A DNA stretch of 64,000 nucleotides from Halosimplex salinum (GCF_003730195.1 NZ_QWGG01000005.1:220944-284943); one strand, 5' to 3'. Positions 54,014 through 63,452 are shown, counted from the stretch's first letter. Program-made: numbers and translations. The notes: generated by a model from the letters alone, not told the origin.

Positions 54014-55228
54014 TTAGTCCACTTCTTTGTGATCGAACCCGGCAGCGACCAGTGCCTCTTCCACGTTCCCGAACTCGTGCTGATATGCAGGGTAACCGAA
54101 GTCCGTTTGTTCGTCTAGTTCTTTGGCGGTAGGTGGCTCTCCAAGTCGTTGGTAGACTCCAACCAGTTGCATCAACATCTCTCGTTTGTCCCTACCAGTG
54201 CTTTCTGCGACAGCCTCATTCGACGTCGATGAATCAGTCGACTCGTCGGAGGTCCAACCTAACCCGAAATTTCTGTTTTGGATATCCTCGATGTTCTCCA
54301 CTAGTGAGCGATGCTCGGTCGCAACTTCCCGTGGCCTCGGGAGGTTCCCTCTCGAATCGAATCTCGCACACGATGGGCAAACCACCAAATCGACCTCGCC
54401 CTCGATTCTCCAACTACTGATTTCCTCGTCGAACTGCTGGTGACAGACATCACACTCCGTGGGGTCGCTCGTAGGCTCGTTAAAGGAGAATTCCTCGAGA
54501 CCGACACCGAGTGATTCGTATCGGTCTTTCGCTTCCTGGTACTCGTCCAAAGCAACCTCGTATTCACCATCGTGGAACGCCTTGTCGCCTGCAGTAGCGT
54601 GATCCCGGGCATCCACTGTAAGCTCGCGGATTGAGCGATGTGCCTCCGATAGTTCGAGACTTTGTCGACAGACTCGGGCCCTGCGCAGGCGGCGTTTGAT
54701 CTCTTGGACCCGAGCGGACGGAATGTCACGCGACATTGCTAATTCCAGAGCGTCCTCGAGTGCGTCGGCAGCGTCCTCGTATTCACGTGCTGCCGAATTA
54801 GAGGCGACGCCAAGGTGCTTGTCGTCGCCACTGTCGATCGCGTTCTCTGCTCGGTCGACCAGTTCGTCGATTGCTTGCACCTGTTCTGCGGCTTCGACTT
54901 CAGCGATCGTATCGAGCACCTCGCTACGATGGTCGGCAATAGACGAGGTTGAATCCGTGTATAGTTGCGCTCGTTGGTACTGCCAGAGTGCCTCCTCCAG
55001 TCTTTGAATCGCTTCCGGGAATTCGCCGTTGCCCCTCGCTTTCCGAGCCCTCTCCTGGAAGTTGCGTCCCTTCTCAAAGTGGACGTCATGTCGGAACTCA
55101 TCAATGTCCTGAAAACCAAGCACCCCCCAGTCGTGTTTCTCATCATCTCTTTCGTCAACATGGGTCGCAACTTCTGCCATTGTGCCTTCGAATGGGCATG
55201 TCTGCACTGGGCAATGCACGTCCGTCAT
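54014..55228 (-). CDS. zinc-finger, TPR-like helical, homing-endonuclease-repeat protein
   Basis: The 404-residue protein has an N-terminal C2H2-like finger (CPVQTCPFEGTMAEVATHVDERDDEKH) and helical repeats at about 50-245, with AGDKAFHDGEYEVALDEYQEAKD, a TPR-like unit. A zinc knuckle (CDVCHQQF ... CPSC) follows, and a C-terminal unit RDKREMLMQLVGVYQRLGEPPTAKELD ... NVEEALVAAGFD of the homing-endonuclease-associated repeat type. The C-terminal unit binds DNA in that family. No nuclease domain is present, so it may be a DNA-bound adaptor. Confidence 0.72.
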   Translation of the reverse strand: MTDVHCPVQTCPFEGTMAEVATHVDERDDEKHDWGVLGFQDIDEFRHDVHFEKGRNFQERARKARGNGEFPEAIQRLEEALWQYQRAQLYTDSTSSIADHRSEVLDTIAEVEAAEQVQAIDELVDRAENAIDSGDDKHLGVASNSAAREYEDAADALEDALELAMSRDIPSARVQEIKRRLRRARVCRQSLELSEAHRSIRELTVDARDHATAGDKAFHDGEYEVALDEYQEAKDRYESLGVGLEEFSFNEPTSDPTECDVCHQQFDEEISSWRIEGEVDLVVCPSCARFDSRGNLPRPREVATEHRSLVENIEDIQNRNFGLGWTSDESTDSSTSNEAVAESTGRDKREMLMQLVGVYQRLGEPPTAKELDEQTDFGYPAYQHEFGNVEEALVAAGFDHKEVD

Positions 55229-55325
55229 CCGGTCCAGCCCCTGTCAGGCGAGCAAACGGGTGTCATAACAGAACAGATTGGACGGTACCCACTTCACTGT
55301 AGAGGTGAGTGGCAATAGAGCCAAA

Positions 55326-55550
55326 TCACTGTCTTTCAGGATTAGCCGCTGTCGTCTCATACTCGTTCGACTTTGCTTCAAGGACTTTTTGTCTCTGCCG
55401 AGATTTTTGCTCTTGGGTCCGTTGGTCGTAGTGTTTGTCTAGAACAGGTACGGAAACGCCAACGCGCAGTATCGTTCTGTCGTCGATACCTCGCTCGATT
55501 CGACGGGCATTCGGAGACCGCCCCTCAACTTCCGAGGCCACGACTTCCAT
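55326..55550 (-). pseudogene. C-terminal remnant of a tyrosine integrase
   Basis: The 74-residue frame ends VSVPVLDKHYDQRTQEQKSRQRQKVLEAK, which closely follows the last turn of haloarchaeal tyrosine recombinases (VSVxxLDxHYDxRT, carrying the nucleophile Tyr region). The first 30 residues do not resemble an integrase. Only the tail is left, so this is the scar of an excised or decayed element. The Arg-His-Arg catalytic box is missing. Confidence 0.65.
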
Positions 55551-56076
55551 TGAACGCCCTCGAGTCGCTCGCGGTCGCTACGCGGGATATCCGCGCTCGG
55601 ACAACAGCACCGCACTCCCGCGGATAGTAGCCCGCGCAGGCGACTATACGGAGCGCGAGCGTCCCTCGCCCGTTCAGTCCACCAGGGTGGTGGTTGGGTG
55701 TTCTGTTGATGCGATCGGCTGGTTGGGTGGTTCGTAACGGCTCGCCACGCGCGCCGCGTGCCGCCCTCCGCGTCGCTCGCGACCGACCATTCCGGGCATG
55801 CGGGCGCTCTCCGCACCGCGAGCGCCCGTTCCGGGCTAAAATGCATGTGCCCTCGCGCCAGCGGGTATCCCCGTCGGTTGCGCCCCTCGCGGGCTTTCGC
55901 GTTCCAGCGCTTGGTGCCGCCTGCGCTGGCGCGCGCCACTGCGCGGCGCGCGTGCTCGGCGACAGTCGCGCTGGACACGGACCCGCAGTCCGGGCCGGAC
56001 ACGAGCGGGCATATCCCGCTGGCCGCTCGCTCCGGGCGGGTCGACGCGCGTGGCTGGTTGGGTCTGTCTCGACAGC

Positions 56077-56124
56077 GCGTCTCGCTCGCGCCCAGGGGCG
56101 CTCGCGAAGGCGCGAGCGAGACGC
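56077..56124. repeat. perfect 16-bp inverted repeat
   Basis: GCGTCTCGCTCGCGCC (56077-56092) and its exact complement (56109-56124) flank 16 bp. The stem is all but pure GC and would be very stable as a cruciform. It lies about 100 bp upstream of the OB-fold gene at 56221. Confidence 0.75.
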
Positions 56125-56158
56125 GCAGACGTGTCTGTCGGTCGTCGTCGTCGGAAAA

Positions 56159-56180
56159 CCGCGATGCTGCAACATCGCGG
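56159..56180. repeat. 8-bp hairpin CCGCGATG / CATCGCGG
   Basis: Exact arms at 56159-56166 and 56173-56180 are separated by CTGCAA. The hairpin sits 40 bp before the ATG at 56221 and may overlap the promoter or leader of that gene. Confidence 0.55.
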
Positions 56181-56220
56181 TGAGCGGCGCGTGAGCGCCT
56201 TCGGAACCAGTGTGATTCCA

Positions 56221-57036
56221 ATGAACAGTAGAACTCGATTCGGTAATGAAGTTTCGGTCGAAACGCATCCTGAATACAACACTGACGACGAGGCGGTGGT
56301 CGACGAGGGGCCGGAGCTGCGGCGGTCGGTCGACCAGGAGATACAGGGGAAGGTCGATACGAATCACCCGGATGCCCGGCCGGAAGGCATGACGCTGGAA
56401 GGCGAGGAACGATTCAGAGCGCGGGAGGACGAGATTCGACGCACCCGCCAGCGGTGGGATCGGCGACAGTCCTCGGACCGTGCCCAGCGGACGCGCGACG
56501 TGGTCAGTTCCCAGACGCGTTACGCCCGGGAAGAGCCCCCAGCTGATCCCCGGGAGCACCTGAGCAAGGAGCAACTTGCGGAAGTTAACAAACGCGCGGC
56601 GAAAATTGCGGAGGATCTCGAAAATCGCTCCAGGGCGGGGGCGGCCTACAGGCTCGCAAGGAAGGTGCGCGACGGCGTGGACATGTTGAACGCGGCGTTG
56701 CTGGTCAAAGAGGAGTTGCACGCATCCCCGGGCGTTCCGGTTCCTATCGGGACGCTGGAGACGGTGCCGCGGTCGACGGTGGACATCGAAGGTGAAATCG
56801 TCCAGTTGTGGGATGCCGATAGCCCGGCCGTGTGTCAGGTCGGCCTCATCGAGGACGACACAGGGAGAACCAAGTTCACCTCCTGGACGCGGTCAGACTC
56901 CAAACTCGTTCAGGAGGGCGACCACGTCCGGTTGACCCAGGTCGAGAAGAACTGGTATCAGGGACGCGTCTCGGTAGCCGTCACTGGGTGGTCACAGATC
57001 GAGTTCCCGGATCGCGGGCGGTGGTGGGCCGAGTAA
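56221..57036 (+). CDS. OB-fold DNA-binding protein (RPA-like, plasmid type)
   Basis: The 271-residue protein has a charged N-terminal half with a helical segment (REHLSKEQLAEVNKRAAKIAEDLE). A C-terminal OB-like domain (about 175-265) carries VDIEGEIVQLWDADSPAVCQVGLIEDDTGRTKFTSWTRS and DHVRLTQVEKNWYQGRVSVAVT, the RPA/SSB type of ssDNA-binding fold. Similar proteins sit on haloarchaeal plasmids and integrated elements. The Met at 56221 follows the palindromic leader. It probably serves replication or protection of the mobile element. Confidence 0.75.
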   Translation: MNSRTRFGNEVSVETHPEYNTDDEAVVDEGPELRRSVDQEIQGKVDTNHPDARPEGMTLEGEERFRAREDEIRRTRQRWDRRQSSDRAQRTRDVVSSQTRYAREEPPADPREHLSKEQLAEVNKRAAKIAEDLENRSRAGAAYRLARKVRDGVDMLNAALLVKEELHASPGVPVPIGTLETVPRSTVDIEGEIVQLWDADSPAVCQVGLIEDDTGRTKFTSWTRSDSKLVQEGDHVRLTQVEKNWYQGRVSVAVTGWSQIEFPDRGRWWAE

Positions 57037-57153
57037 CGGGTAGAGTCCTCTCTCGTTTTTATTCTGTGCCGGACCAGCCCAACCCCGCCTCCCCGTCCTC
57101 CGCTCCGTGCTCGCTTCGCTGCGCGCGCAGCCACGACCCAAACCGCCGATCGA

Positions 57154-57285
57154 CTACTCGGCGTGTTCGTCAGCCCAGGGCCGCAAGATTGCGGTGATAG
57201 CTTCGCTCATCGGAACGTCGACACCGACGTCTTCGGCGTGGCGAACGACCGAGGCGTTGAGTGTGTCGAGTTCGACGAGGCCGCT
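57154..57285 (-). pseudogene. 3' remnant of a ketopantoate reductase-like gene
   Basis: On the minus strand the frame reads VELDTLNASVVRHAEDVGVDVPMSEAITAIL and then stops. This follows the end of 2-dehydropantoate 2-reductase (E-D-x-L-N-G-x-V ... GVxxPVNxxL). Sequence to the right of about 57290 is unrelated and belongs to the ArdC-like relic, so a join runs between them. Only some 44 residues remain; the call rests on that motif. Confidence 0.5.
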
Positions 57286-57300
57286 ACGCGAGATGCCGAG

Positions 57301-57610
57301 ATGCACAGTGAGATCGACGAGTGGATTGACGACCTTGTCGGGGCCGTCAACGAGGCGCGGGCCAGTGAAGAATTCCAGGAGTGGTTGGACGTTCAGCAAC
57401 GGTTCCACGACTACTCGTACCGGAGTTCATTGCTGATCAAGCGGCAGTGTCCAGAGGCGACGAAGGTCGCCGGCTACCGGACCTAGCAAGAGGAATTCGA
57501 TCGGCACGTCAAGGGAGACGAGTCAGCTATCTGGATCTGGGCGCCGATCATCACGACGCGTTGTCCCGAGTACGACGAGGATCCAAAGAGGACAATTTAC
57601 TGGGAATTCC
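57301..57610 (+). pseudogene. ArdC-like antirestriction protein relic with in-frame TAG
   Basis: The ATG at 57301 opens an N-terminal ArdC ssDNA-binding domain (FQEWLDVQQRFHDYSYRSSLLIKRQ, ATKVAGYRT). A TAG at 57484-57486 stands where intact relatives have Trp (RTWQEEFDRHV). The frame then continues with EEFDRHVKGDESAIWIWAPIITTRCPEY before decaying. This is a nonsense-mutated and truncated copy, and the metalloprotease half is missing. Confidence 0.72.
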
Positions 57611-57636
57611 TGTGCTTTCAAACAGCCTTCCAGATG

Positions 57637-58098
57637 CTATTCCGGAGCAGGATATCCGAGGACAGATTGCAGGAAATCAAGACTGCTTCCGTACTCGTGA
57701 TCACAGCGGTTGTTTTGTTGAATGTTGATTTCTCGTACTTGGTTGCCGTCGTACTCAGCATTTGGGAGCATAACATCGTTTGCTCCGACACACATCTCGA
57801 ACCGAACCCCTTCGTAATCGACTAAGTCACAGGTACTTCTGAGGGTCTCCTGAAGATAAGAGGGCATCTGAGAGACATCAGTATATATGACAACCGGATC
57901 CTGAGCCTGTTGTAGCTGATATCCTAGGTGTGTTTCCGACCAACTGTCAGCGTGCTCCCCCTCCACGTCAAACGCGATAGGATTGGTGATTGAGGGCGTA
58001 CAAAGCGTTACATCTAGACCCTTGTTGATCCGACGTGCGGCGTACCCATACAATATCGACGATTCATTCCCGTAAAAGGTACAGTTGTCTGTCGACAT
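57637..58098 (-). CDS. unknown 153-residue protein at the end of the helicase operon
   Basis: It starts MSTDNCTFYGNESSILYGYAARRINKG, one base after the helicase stop, so it is surely co-transcribed. The sequence is mixed alpha/beta with seven Cys and no recognisable domain. Lower GC and less acidic composition match the rest of the operon. It could be an accessory, immunity or sensor subunit of the system. Confidence 0.7.
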   Translation of the reverse strand: MSTDNCTFYGNESSILYGYAARRINKGLDVTLCTPSITNPIAFDVEGEHADSWSETHLGYQLQQAQDPVVIYTDVSQMPSYLQETLRSTCDLVDYEGVRFEMCVGANDVMLPNAEYDGNQVREINIQQNNRCDHEYGSSLDFLQSVLGYPAPE

Positions 58099-58099
58099 C

Positions 58100-61000
58100 T
58101 CAGAACCTTAGGAAATAAGCATGTTCGTCGTCGGAGTACGCGCTCAGTTTCCCCCTATTATCCATCTCCTCAATCTCGTTCTCCGCTGGGACTTTATCGA
58201 CGAGCCATTCCTCAATTTCCGGTAGCAGACCATCACTAAGCACCTCTGATTGAGGTCGATCGAAGAGAGTCCGGTCAAGGTGGAGATTCGCCTCACAGCC
58301 ATCGAAGTCGGGTGACATCAAGACTGGCCTGATCGCACCTTGGTCAATTTCGTCGAAGATATCGTATTCTGTGATGATACGCTCAGGAATTTCTTCACCG
58401 TTGTTTTGTTCTTCGTTTTGCATCCGAGCAAGTGCGATATCGGCCTTGAGTTCAGCCATTGTAGACGGCGCCACTTCATATCGGCTGGCAAGTTGTTCAA
58501 TGTGATTCAGCGTCACCACCAATTCATCCGTTATCCGTTCGAGCGTCTGTTCGTAGGTATAGCCCAAGTACTCTGATATTATATCACCGGTAGCGGCACG
58601 TTCTTCCTGACGGATACCGTCGTCATCTGACCTGAGACGGCTGATTTCCAGATCTTGAATCAATCGCTCCCAGGCGGGTTGTTCATCTCTAGTCTCTAAT
58701 CCTGCCGCCCAGAGCTTCTCATTCAGGACCTGTGCGTTACGGGTCAAACGGTAGAGTGAATCCAATACTTCTTCTGGACGACTCTCCAATATCTCCCAGA
58801 AGAGATCCGTAACACCCTGACCACCTTCGATTTGTTCGAATGTGTGAACCGTAAAAGAGTCTGAACCCGTCTCATCGGCGGGTTGGTTGATTCCATAGAG
58901 GAGAACTTGTGTATTTACTCCCGCTACGTCTGCAACAAGCATCGTCAGTAGGTGTGCGGTGGTATATGTGACGATGTCTTCGGGATCGACCTCTGAGAGA
59001 TTCTTATGTTGGGGGATGTGATTTAGTGAGAGATCTAGACGACCGTCCTCTGTGCGGAAGCGATCGATGAGGGATTCGATATCCAGCGTTAATCCGCGGG
59101 TATTCAGTGAATAGCCCAGTCGCTGGTCGCCTGCAAAGATTGTTTGCTCTAATGTTGGTGCATCGTAGTCCGCATGGGTCCACCCACCCGTTTCCTCTGA
59201 CTGTGTTATCTCCAGATCAACTGCCTGAATCCAGGCTTGGGCATTCATCGAACGGAGTTCAAGTAATTGGCTCGACTTATCTAGGTTGGCTAGGTTCTCC
59301 GTAGGGTCGTTGACCCGAGTGGCTATCTGGGGACTGGCGTATACTTGACCACATTCAACTATCTCTTGATCAAGGCGTTCAACTTCTTCAGAGTCCAGAA
59401 TCTCGAAGGTGTTTGAGTTGTATGGGACGATTTTGTCACCACGATGTTCAGACTCGTCATATACTCGCTTGAGTTCAACCCTATCCGGCACAAGGACTCC
59501 ATTATGTATCTCTCCCAACTCCGAGAAATTGAACTCCAGGTCCCCATCTTCTGTGCGAATAACATCCGGTTGGAAGACGTTCATCGCTGTTGGATCACCT
59601 CGTTCACTTCGCCCAGAGGCATATTCCGTCCGGAACGGCAAGTACTGTGTAAGAAGCTTATCAACTGACTTCTTTGACTCGTCGTCTTGTCTAATCAAGT
59701 CGAAGTACCAGCCTGCATCTGCAAAGTAATTCGGGGGAACATACCAGATATCACCCATCACAGCATCCTCATCCCTCTCCACAGAGAGCCGATCAATTCG
59801 GAGGGCCTTCTCATAGTAGTAGGCTCCTCGAAGTAAATATTTCACTGCATATAGACTCCCCCAACGATAGTTGACGCTCTTATACTCTCTAATCTCTTCG
59901 AGTGCTTTTCGGAGGTAATAGCTGATCCGGCGCTTTCGGTTGCTCTCCTGAATTTTTCCGTCAACGACACCCTCAACTATGTCTTGGATTGTATCCGATA
60001 GATCGAAGAACTCGCTAGTCGGATTCTCCGCGGTGAGCATACTTTGATCAAGTTGCCGTACACGACCGACTAAGCCTAACGCACCGTTGATTTCATCTTC
60101 GAGTTGGTTTGCGGCGACATCAGGGTCATCAAACGTTATCTCACGGACCGTCTGTTTGACCTCTTGCAGCTCCTCAATCAGTTGTTCATCCCCCTCATAC
60201 TCAGCAACGTTGATAAACGTATCAATCTTCTCAAGTAAAATTCGGCGGAAATCCTGAAGTAGGTCCTCAACAGCGTCCTCCTGTAGAAATACCTCTCCTG
60301 CATCTCTTTCAACAACGCTCTGAAATTGATTAGAGTATTCATTGAGTTCGTCTACCTTGTCTTCTAGAGGGCCGAATGCCCTTGCGAGCGAATCGTCAAG
60401 AAGTGAATCCGAGTAAACATCAATGTCTAAAAGCTGGTCGAAACACACCTGCGGAGACTGGATAAACTCGTTGTACTCGCTCCACCCCATAGAGTCGAAG
60501 AAATTTTCTAGAACCTCTGACTCATTGTCAGTCCAATCGTCTACCGATGCGAGATCCTGATAGTATTGGTAGAACCAGTCATGTATTTCATCGACGACGT
60601 GATTGTTCGTCCGGATGGGAGTTGATATATCCTTATTGACGAACCCATCAGCCCGATAGTAGAAGTTCGTGTCTCCACTGTAGCTCGAGAGGAGGTTAAA
60701 CATATGGGCGTCTCCATCCTCCCTAGCTGCTCTTCCTGCCCTCTGCTTGAGGGCAGCAACGCTCTCGGGCTCACGGTAATTAATGATGTACTGTAGTGTA
60801 TCAATGTCGACACCGACCTCCAAGAATTTCGTCCCAAGTATGATATCGTGGTCCGGAATTTCGTCAATGGAATGGTCCGATCCTGAGTATACTGGAAGAG
60901 GCTCACGCAAGGGTTCGTCGTCTTGGGCAATATGGTCAGTCTCACTTGCTAATCGGCTCCATTCACCTGGCCCTTCATGACCAAAGTGGTATTCGTAAAG

Positions 61001-62410
61001 ATGATCATCTCGGTCGGCATTTGAGAACTTTGTATCAAGGTTCCGCAGTAGGCTCTTGCTGTCGATGAACGTGAGAATATTAGACCGATCCCCTGCCGAA
61101 CCGTCTTCACCTGCCTCCCGAAGTAATGAATGACCAACCATCATCCCGTGTTGAAGAAATTGGGACGATACGTCTGGTCCTTCGTCGTCTTCGGTGGATA
61201 ACATGAAATAGTAGTGTTGTTTATCGTTGCTGTCCTCCTCAATGTCCGAGGTACTGGGAGAGACAACCTGAAAATCGCCCGACGTATGTTGGAATGATTC
61301 TTGGGATGGAACTTCCGATTCCGGAGAGAGACCGAACAAACTGCGACCAAACCGGCCTGGGTCCTGAATAGTCGCACTAGAGCCAATAAACAGTGCTGGG
61401 GCAGTCGCTTCCGAGCCTTCCGAGTGTCGAACGCGCTTGATATTCTTAACTATATTCGCAGCATGCGAGCCACGGAGACCACTGTACTGGTGTATTTCGT
61501 CAAATACGAAATAGTCTGCCAGATTCGCGATATCGTAGTGAGGCTTCATCGAGATGTTTTCGAGCGACTCCAAAGTCGTCAGAAGTAAATTTGGCCCTCT
61601 ATTAACAATTTCCTGGCGACCGATGTAAAATTCACTTGAGTCGAATAACTCGTCACCGGCGTGATTTTCGATGACGTAGGAGTTTATATCATCGTCTGAG
61701 ATGTAAAGGGCTCTGTCGTTGACAGCTTCGTCCCAATATTTTGCTCCAGTGAACCGAATTCCGCCTCGATGTCGGACTGCTGTGGATCTTGAGGTATTTC
61801 TGGCCTCTTGAGCGGTCTGTGGTTGGTTCCCGTACCAGAACCCGAAATTAGGAATCGATCCACCTGCGCTCTTAATTCGATAGAAGAGTTCCATCACCTT
61901 TGTCAGCTGGTCGTGCAGGAGCGCTCGACTCGGATACACAAAAATAGCTGCATCGCCATCGGTTTCAGCGCTTGCGCCGACTCCCGGATTATCGAGACTA
62001 TCGAGTAACTGCTTCATCACAAATCCGAAAAAGCATGCCGTCTTCCCAAACCCGGTGGGGGCAGAGATTACCAAGCCCTGATCTCGGCCCGTTTCATGTG
62101 CACGAGAGTCCATCCGTGCAAGTTTCGACCAGCTCTCGAGTTGGAATTCCAAGGCCGTCTCTCCGTAGTCAAGCAACTCTAAAATTGCTTCATAGTCAAC
62201 GTCATAGTCACCGCTGATCTCAGAAATATCCCGGTAGTCCGCGCGGGGTTTGTTCCGCTCGGCGTACTTTATCGACTCAGTCGTATATGTAGGATTGCCG
62301 TCCGGCTCGTTGAAGAGCTGCTGGTTATAAACTGACGCTCGAAGAATTGCTGCAACCTCTGGCTTCACCGCTAGATCGTCGAAATTCGTGTAGCGATCTA
62401 CGTATCTCAT
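58100..62410 (-). CDS. 1436-residue SF2 DEAD/DEAH-type helicase, DrmA/DpdJ-like
   Basis: Helicase motifs are complete: APTGFGKT (117-124), FVFDEIH (302-307), GSSAT (343-347), GTKFLEVGVDID (526-537) and QRAGRAAR (556-563). The QRAGRAAR form is typical of MrfA/YprA-like SF2 helicases. A coiled region spans about 680-800. A C-terminal part with HTFEQIEGGQGVTDLF recalls the DUF1998-type glycine loop of DISARM and related defence helicases. The length and the PLD neighbour fit DrmA (DISARM) or DpdJ (Dpd). It is the core of a likely defence operon. Its low GC points to transfer from outside. Confidence 0.82.
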   Translation of the reverse strand: MRYVDRYTNFDDLAVKPEVAAILRASVYNQQLFNEPDGNPTYTTESIKYAERNKPRADYRDISEISGDYDVDYEAILELLDYGETALEFQLESWSKLARMDSRAHETGRDQGLVISAPTGFGKTACFFGFVMKQLLDSLDNPGVGASAETDGDAAIFVYPSRALLHDQLTKVMELFYRIKSAGGSIPNFGFWYGNQPQTAQEARNTSRSTAVRHRGGIRFTGAKYWDEAVNDRALYISDDDINSYVIENHAGDELFDSSEFYIGRQEIVNRGPNLLLTTLESLENISMKPHYDIANLADYFVFDEIHQYSGLRGSHAANIVKNIKRVRHSEGSEATAPALFIGSSATIQDPGRFGRSLFGLSPESEVPSQESFQHTSGDFQVVSPSTSDIEEDSNDKQHYYFMLSTEDDEGPDVSSQFLQHGMMVGHSLLREAGEDGSAGDRSNILTFIDSKSLLRNLDTKFSNADRDDHLYEYHFGHEGPGEWSRLASETDHIAQDDEPLREPLPVYSGSDHSIDEIPDHDIILGTKFLEVGVDIDTLQYIINYREPESVAALKQRAGRAAREDGDAHMFNLLSSYSGDTNFYYRADGFVNKDISTPIRTNNHVVDEIHDWFYQYYQDLASVDDWTDNESEVLENFFDSMGWSEYNEFIQSPQVCFDQLLDIDVYSDSLLDDSLARAFGPLEDKVDELNEYSNQFQSVVERDAGEVFLQEDAVEDLLQDFRRILLEKIDTFINVAEYEGDEQLIEELQEVKQTVREITFDDPDVAANQLEDEINGALGLVGRVRQLDQSMLTAENPTSEFFDLSDTIQDIVEGVVDGKIQESNRKRRISYYLRKALEEIREYKSVNYRWGSLYAVKYLLRGAYYYEKALRIDRLSVERDEDAVMGDIWYVPPNYFADAGWYFDLIRQDDESKKSVDKLLTQYLPFRTEYASGRSERGDPTAMNVFQPDVIRTEDGDLEFNFSELGEIHNGVLVPDRVELKRVYDESEHRGDKIVPYNSNTFEILDSEEVERLDQEIVECGQVYASPQIATRVNDPTENLANLDKSSQLLELRSMNAQAWIQAVDLEITQSEETGGWTHADYDAPTLEQTIFAGDQRLGYSLNTRGLTLDIESLIDRFRTEDGRLDLSLNHIPQHKNLSEVDPEDIVTYTTAHLLTMLVADVAGVNTQVLLYGINQPADETGSDSFTVHTFEQIEGGQGVTDLFWEILESRPEEVLDSLYRLTRNAQVLNEKLWAAGLETRDEQPAWERLIQDLEISRLRSDDDGIRQEERAATGDIISEYLGYTYEQTLERITDELVVTLNHIEQLASRYEVAPSTMAELKADIALARMQNEEQNNGEEIPERIITEYDIFDEIDQGAIRPVLMSPDFDGCEANLHLDRTLFDRPQSEVLSDGLLPEIEEWLVDKVPAENEIEEMDNRGKLSAYSDDEHAYFLRF

Positions 62411-62461
62411 TATGATGCTTTTTTATGGCGATCAGTTAATAATTCCCCTTCCAGCAACTGA

Positions 62462-63358
62462 TTAGTCTTGTTCACTTTGCCGATGGTGCTCGACGTCCGC
62501 TCTAGCATCCAGTACGGCGTTGGTTTGCGATTTTCGTTCATACCTCGCATAGGGAATCTCTGCCGCCATTGCTTCTTCGAGATTGTTACAAATCCCAGGG
62601 AAAATAACAGAGTCAATAATTCTAGAGAACCGATCCCGGAACTCAATTGGACCAGTGTACACCAGTTTCACTTTCAATCGCAAAACAGATTTCTCAGGAA
62701 AGTCATGTGTGAGAACCTCATCTAAACTGAGAGTACGGTCTTCGGATTGAACATGTAAACGTGTGATATAACCGGTGTTCGACTGATCACCTGGAACTGT
62801 CTTTTCCATCGTTTCCGTCCAGTCTGAGTGATAGACATCCTCTCGGGCTACATCAAGTGTAAGAGAACGCGGAGTCTTAAATTCAGAGAGAGAAACCATA
62901 GAACGATTGCTATTGTTCTCTTGGCCTCCATCAGAGATACCCTTCTCTTCATCCTGGCTCTGATTAGGTTCAGCGGTGGGTCTGCCGGCATTAGAGTCTG
63001 TACTGCTGTTTACTACATTCGTACCGGCCGAATCACCTTCTTCTAACATCCATAGCTTCGACTCTGCTCTAACTTGGGTTGCAGTCCCGCTTCCGAGGTT
63101 TGAAATCTCAAAGAGGATCTCGTCTCCTTTTATATTCTGACGGTCAATATCAAGGTCTCGTTCCTCGATGACCGTGGCATGATGAGCGACTTTTGGGACG
63201 GTTAGGTCTGGTCGGAACTCCCGGCTTTGTATCCGGAATTGTGAGTATGTCAATAGAACCAGCATAAAGGAGATGGCGAGCGAAAAGATACCAAGTGATC
63301 CGCTATCGAATCCAAACATAGATTGAGGGTGCGCCTCCTTGGAGTTATTCGTTTCCAC
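62462..63358 (-). CDS. membrane-anchored protein of unknown function in the helicase operon
   Basis: The 298-residue protein, starting at GTG (or at the ATG at 63319), has one membrane helix (about residues 22-40, LGIFSLAISFMLVLLTYSQF) and a large soluble part. The soluble part has a beta-rich segment (FEISNLGSGTATQVRAESKLW), a disordered Ser/Asn/Glu stretch and a second beta-rich region (TLDVAREDVY...). Lying 52 bp upstream of the helicase in the same direction, it is a likely partner that puts the system at the membrane. No known defence gene of this type comes to mind. Confidence 0.68.
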   Translation of the reverse strand: METNNSKEAHPQSMFGFDSGSLGIFSLAISFMLVLLTYSQFRIQSREFRPDLTVPKVAHHATVIEERDLDIDRQNIKGDEILFEISNLGSGTATQVRAESKLWMLEEGDSAGTNVVNSSTDSNAGRPTAEPNQSQDEEKGISDGGQENNSNRSMVSLSEFKTPRSLTLDVAREDVYHSDWTETMEKTVPGDQSNTGYITRLHVQSEDRTLSLDEVLTHDFPEKSVLRLKVKLVYTGPIEFRDRFSRIIDSVIFPGICNNLEEAMAAEIPYARYERKSQTNAVLDARADVEHHRQSEQD

Positions 63359-63452
63359 CTAAGAGACAAGATTCTATCCCCAGCAGAACACCGTTAAAGA
63401 TTTGAAAATCATCCTCTGGCTCTTCCTCGAGTAGTCGCAGTATCTCAATTTG

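Larger units (their letters stand above)
55551..56220. other. GC-rich palindromic tract with GGTTGGGT repeats
   Basis: No gene is supported. GGTTGGGT occurs at 55692-55699, 55721-55728 and 56056-56063, the last two within GGCTGGTTGGGT. Two strong palindromes lie at its right end and are listed separately. The layout, a repeat-rich tract ahead of an OB-fold protein and behind an integrase tail, resembles control or origin regions of haloarchaeal plasmids, but origin function is not shown. Confidence 0.55.

Noticed and set aside
57634..57825. 63-codon plus-strand frame following the ArdC relic
   Set aside because: It is antisense to the 57637-58098 gene, whose one-base spacing to the helicase marks it as real.
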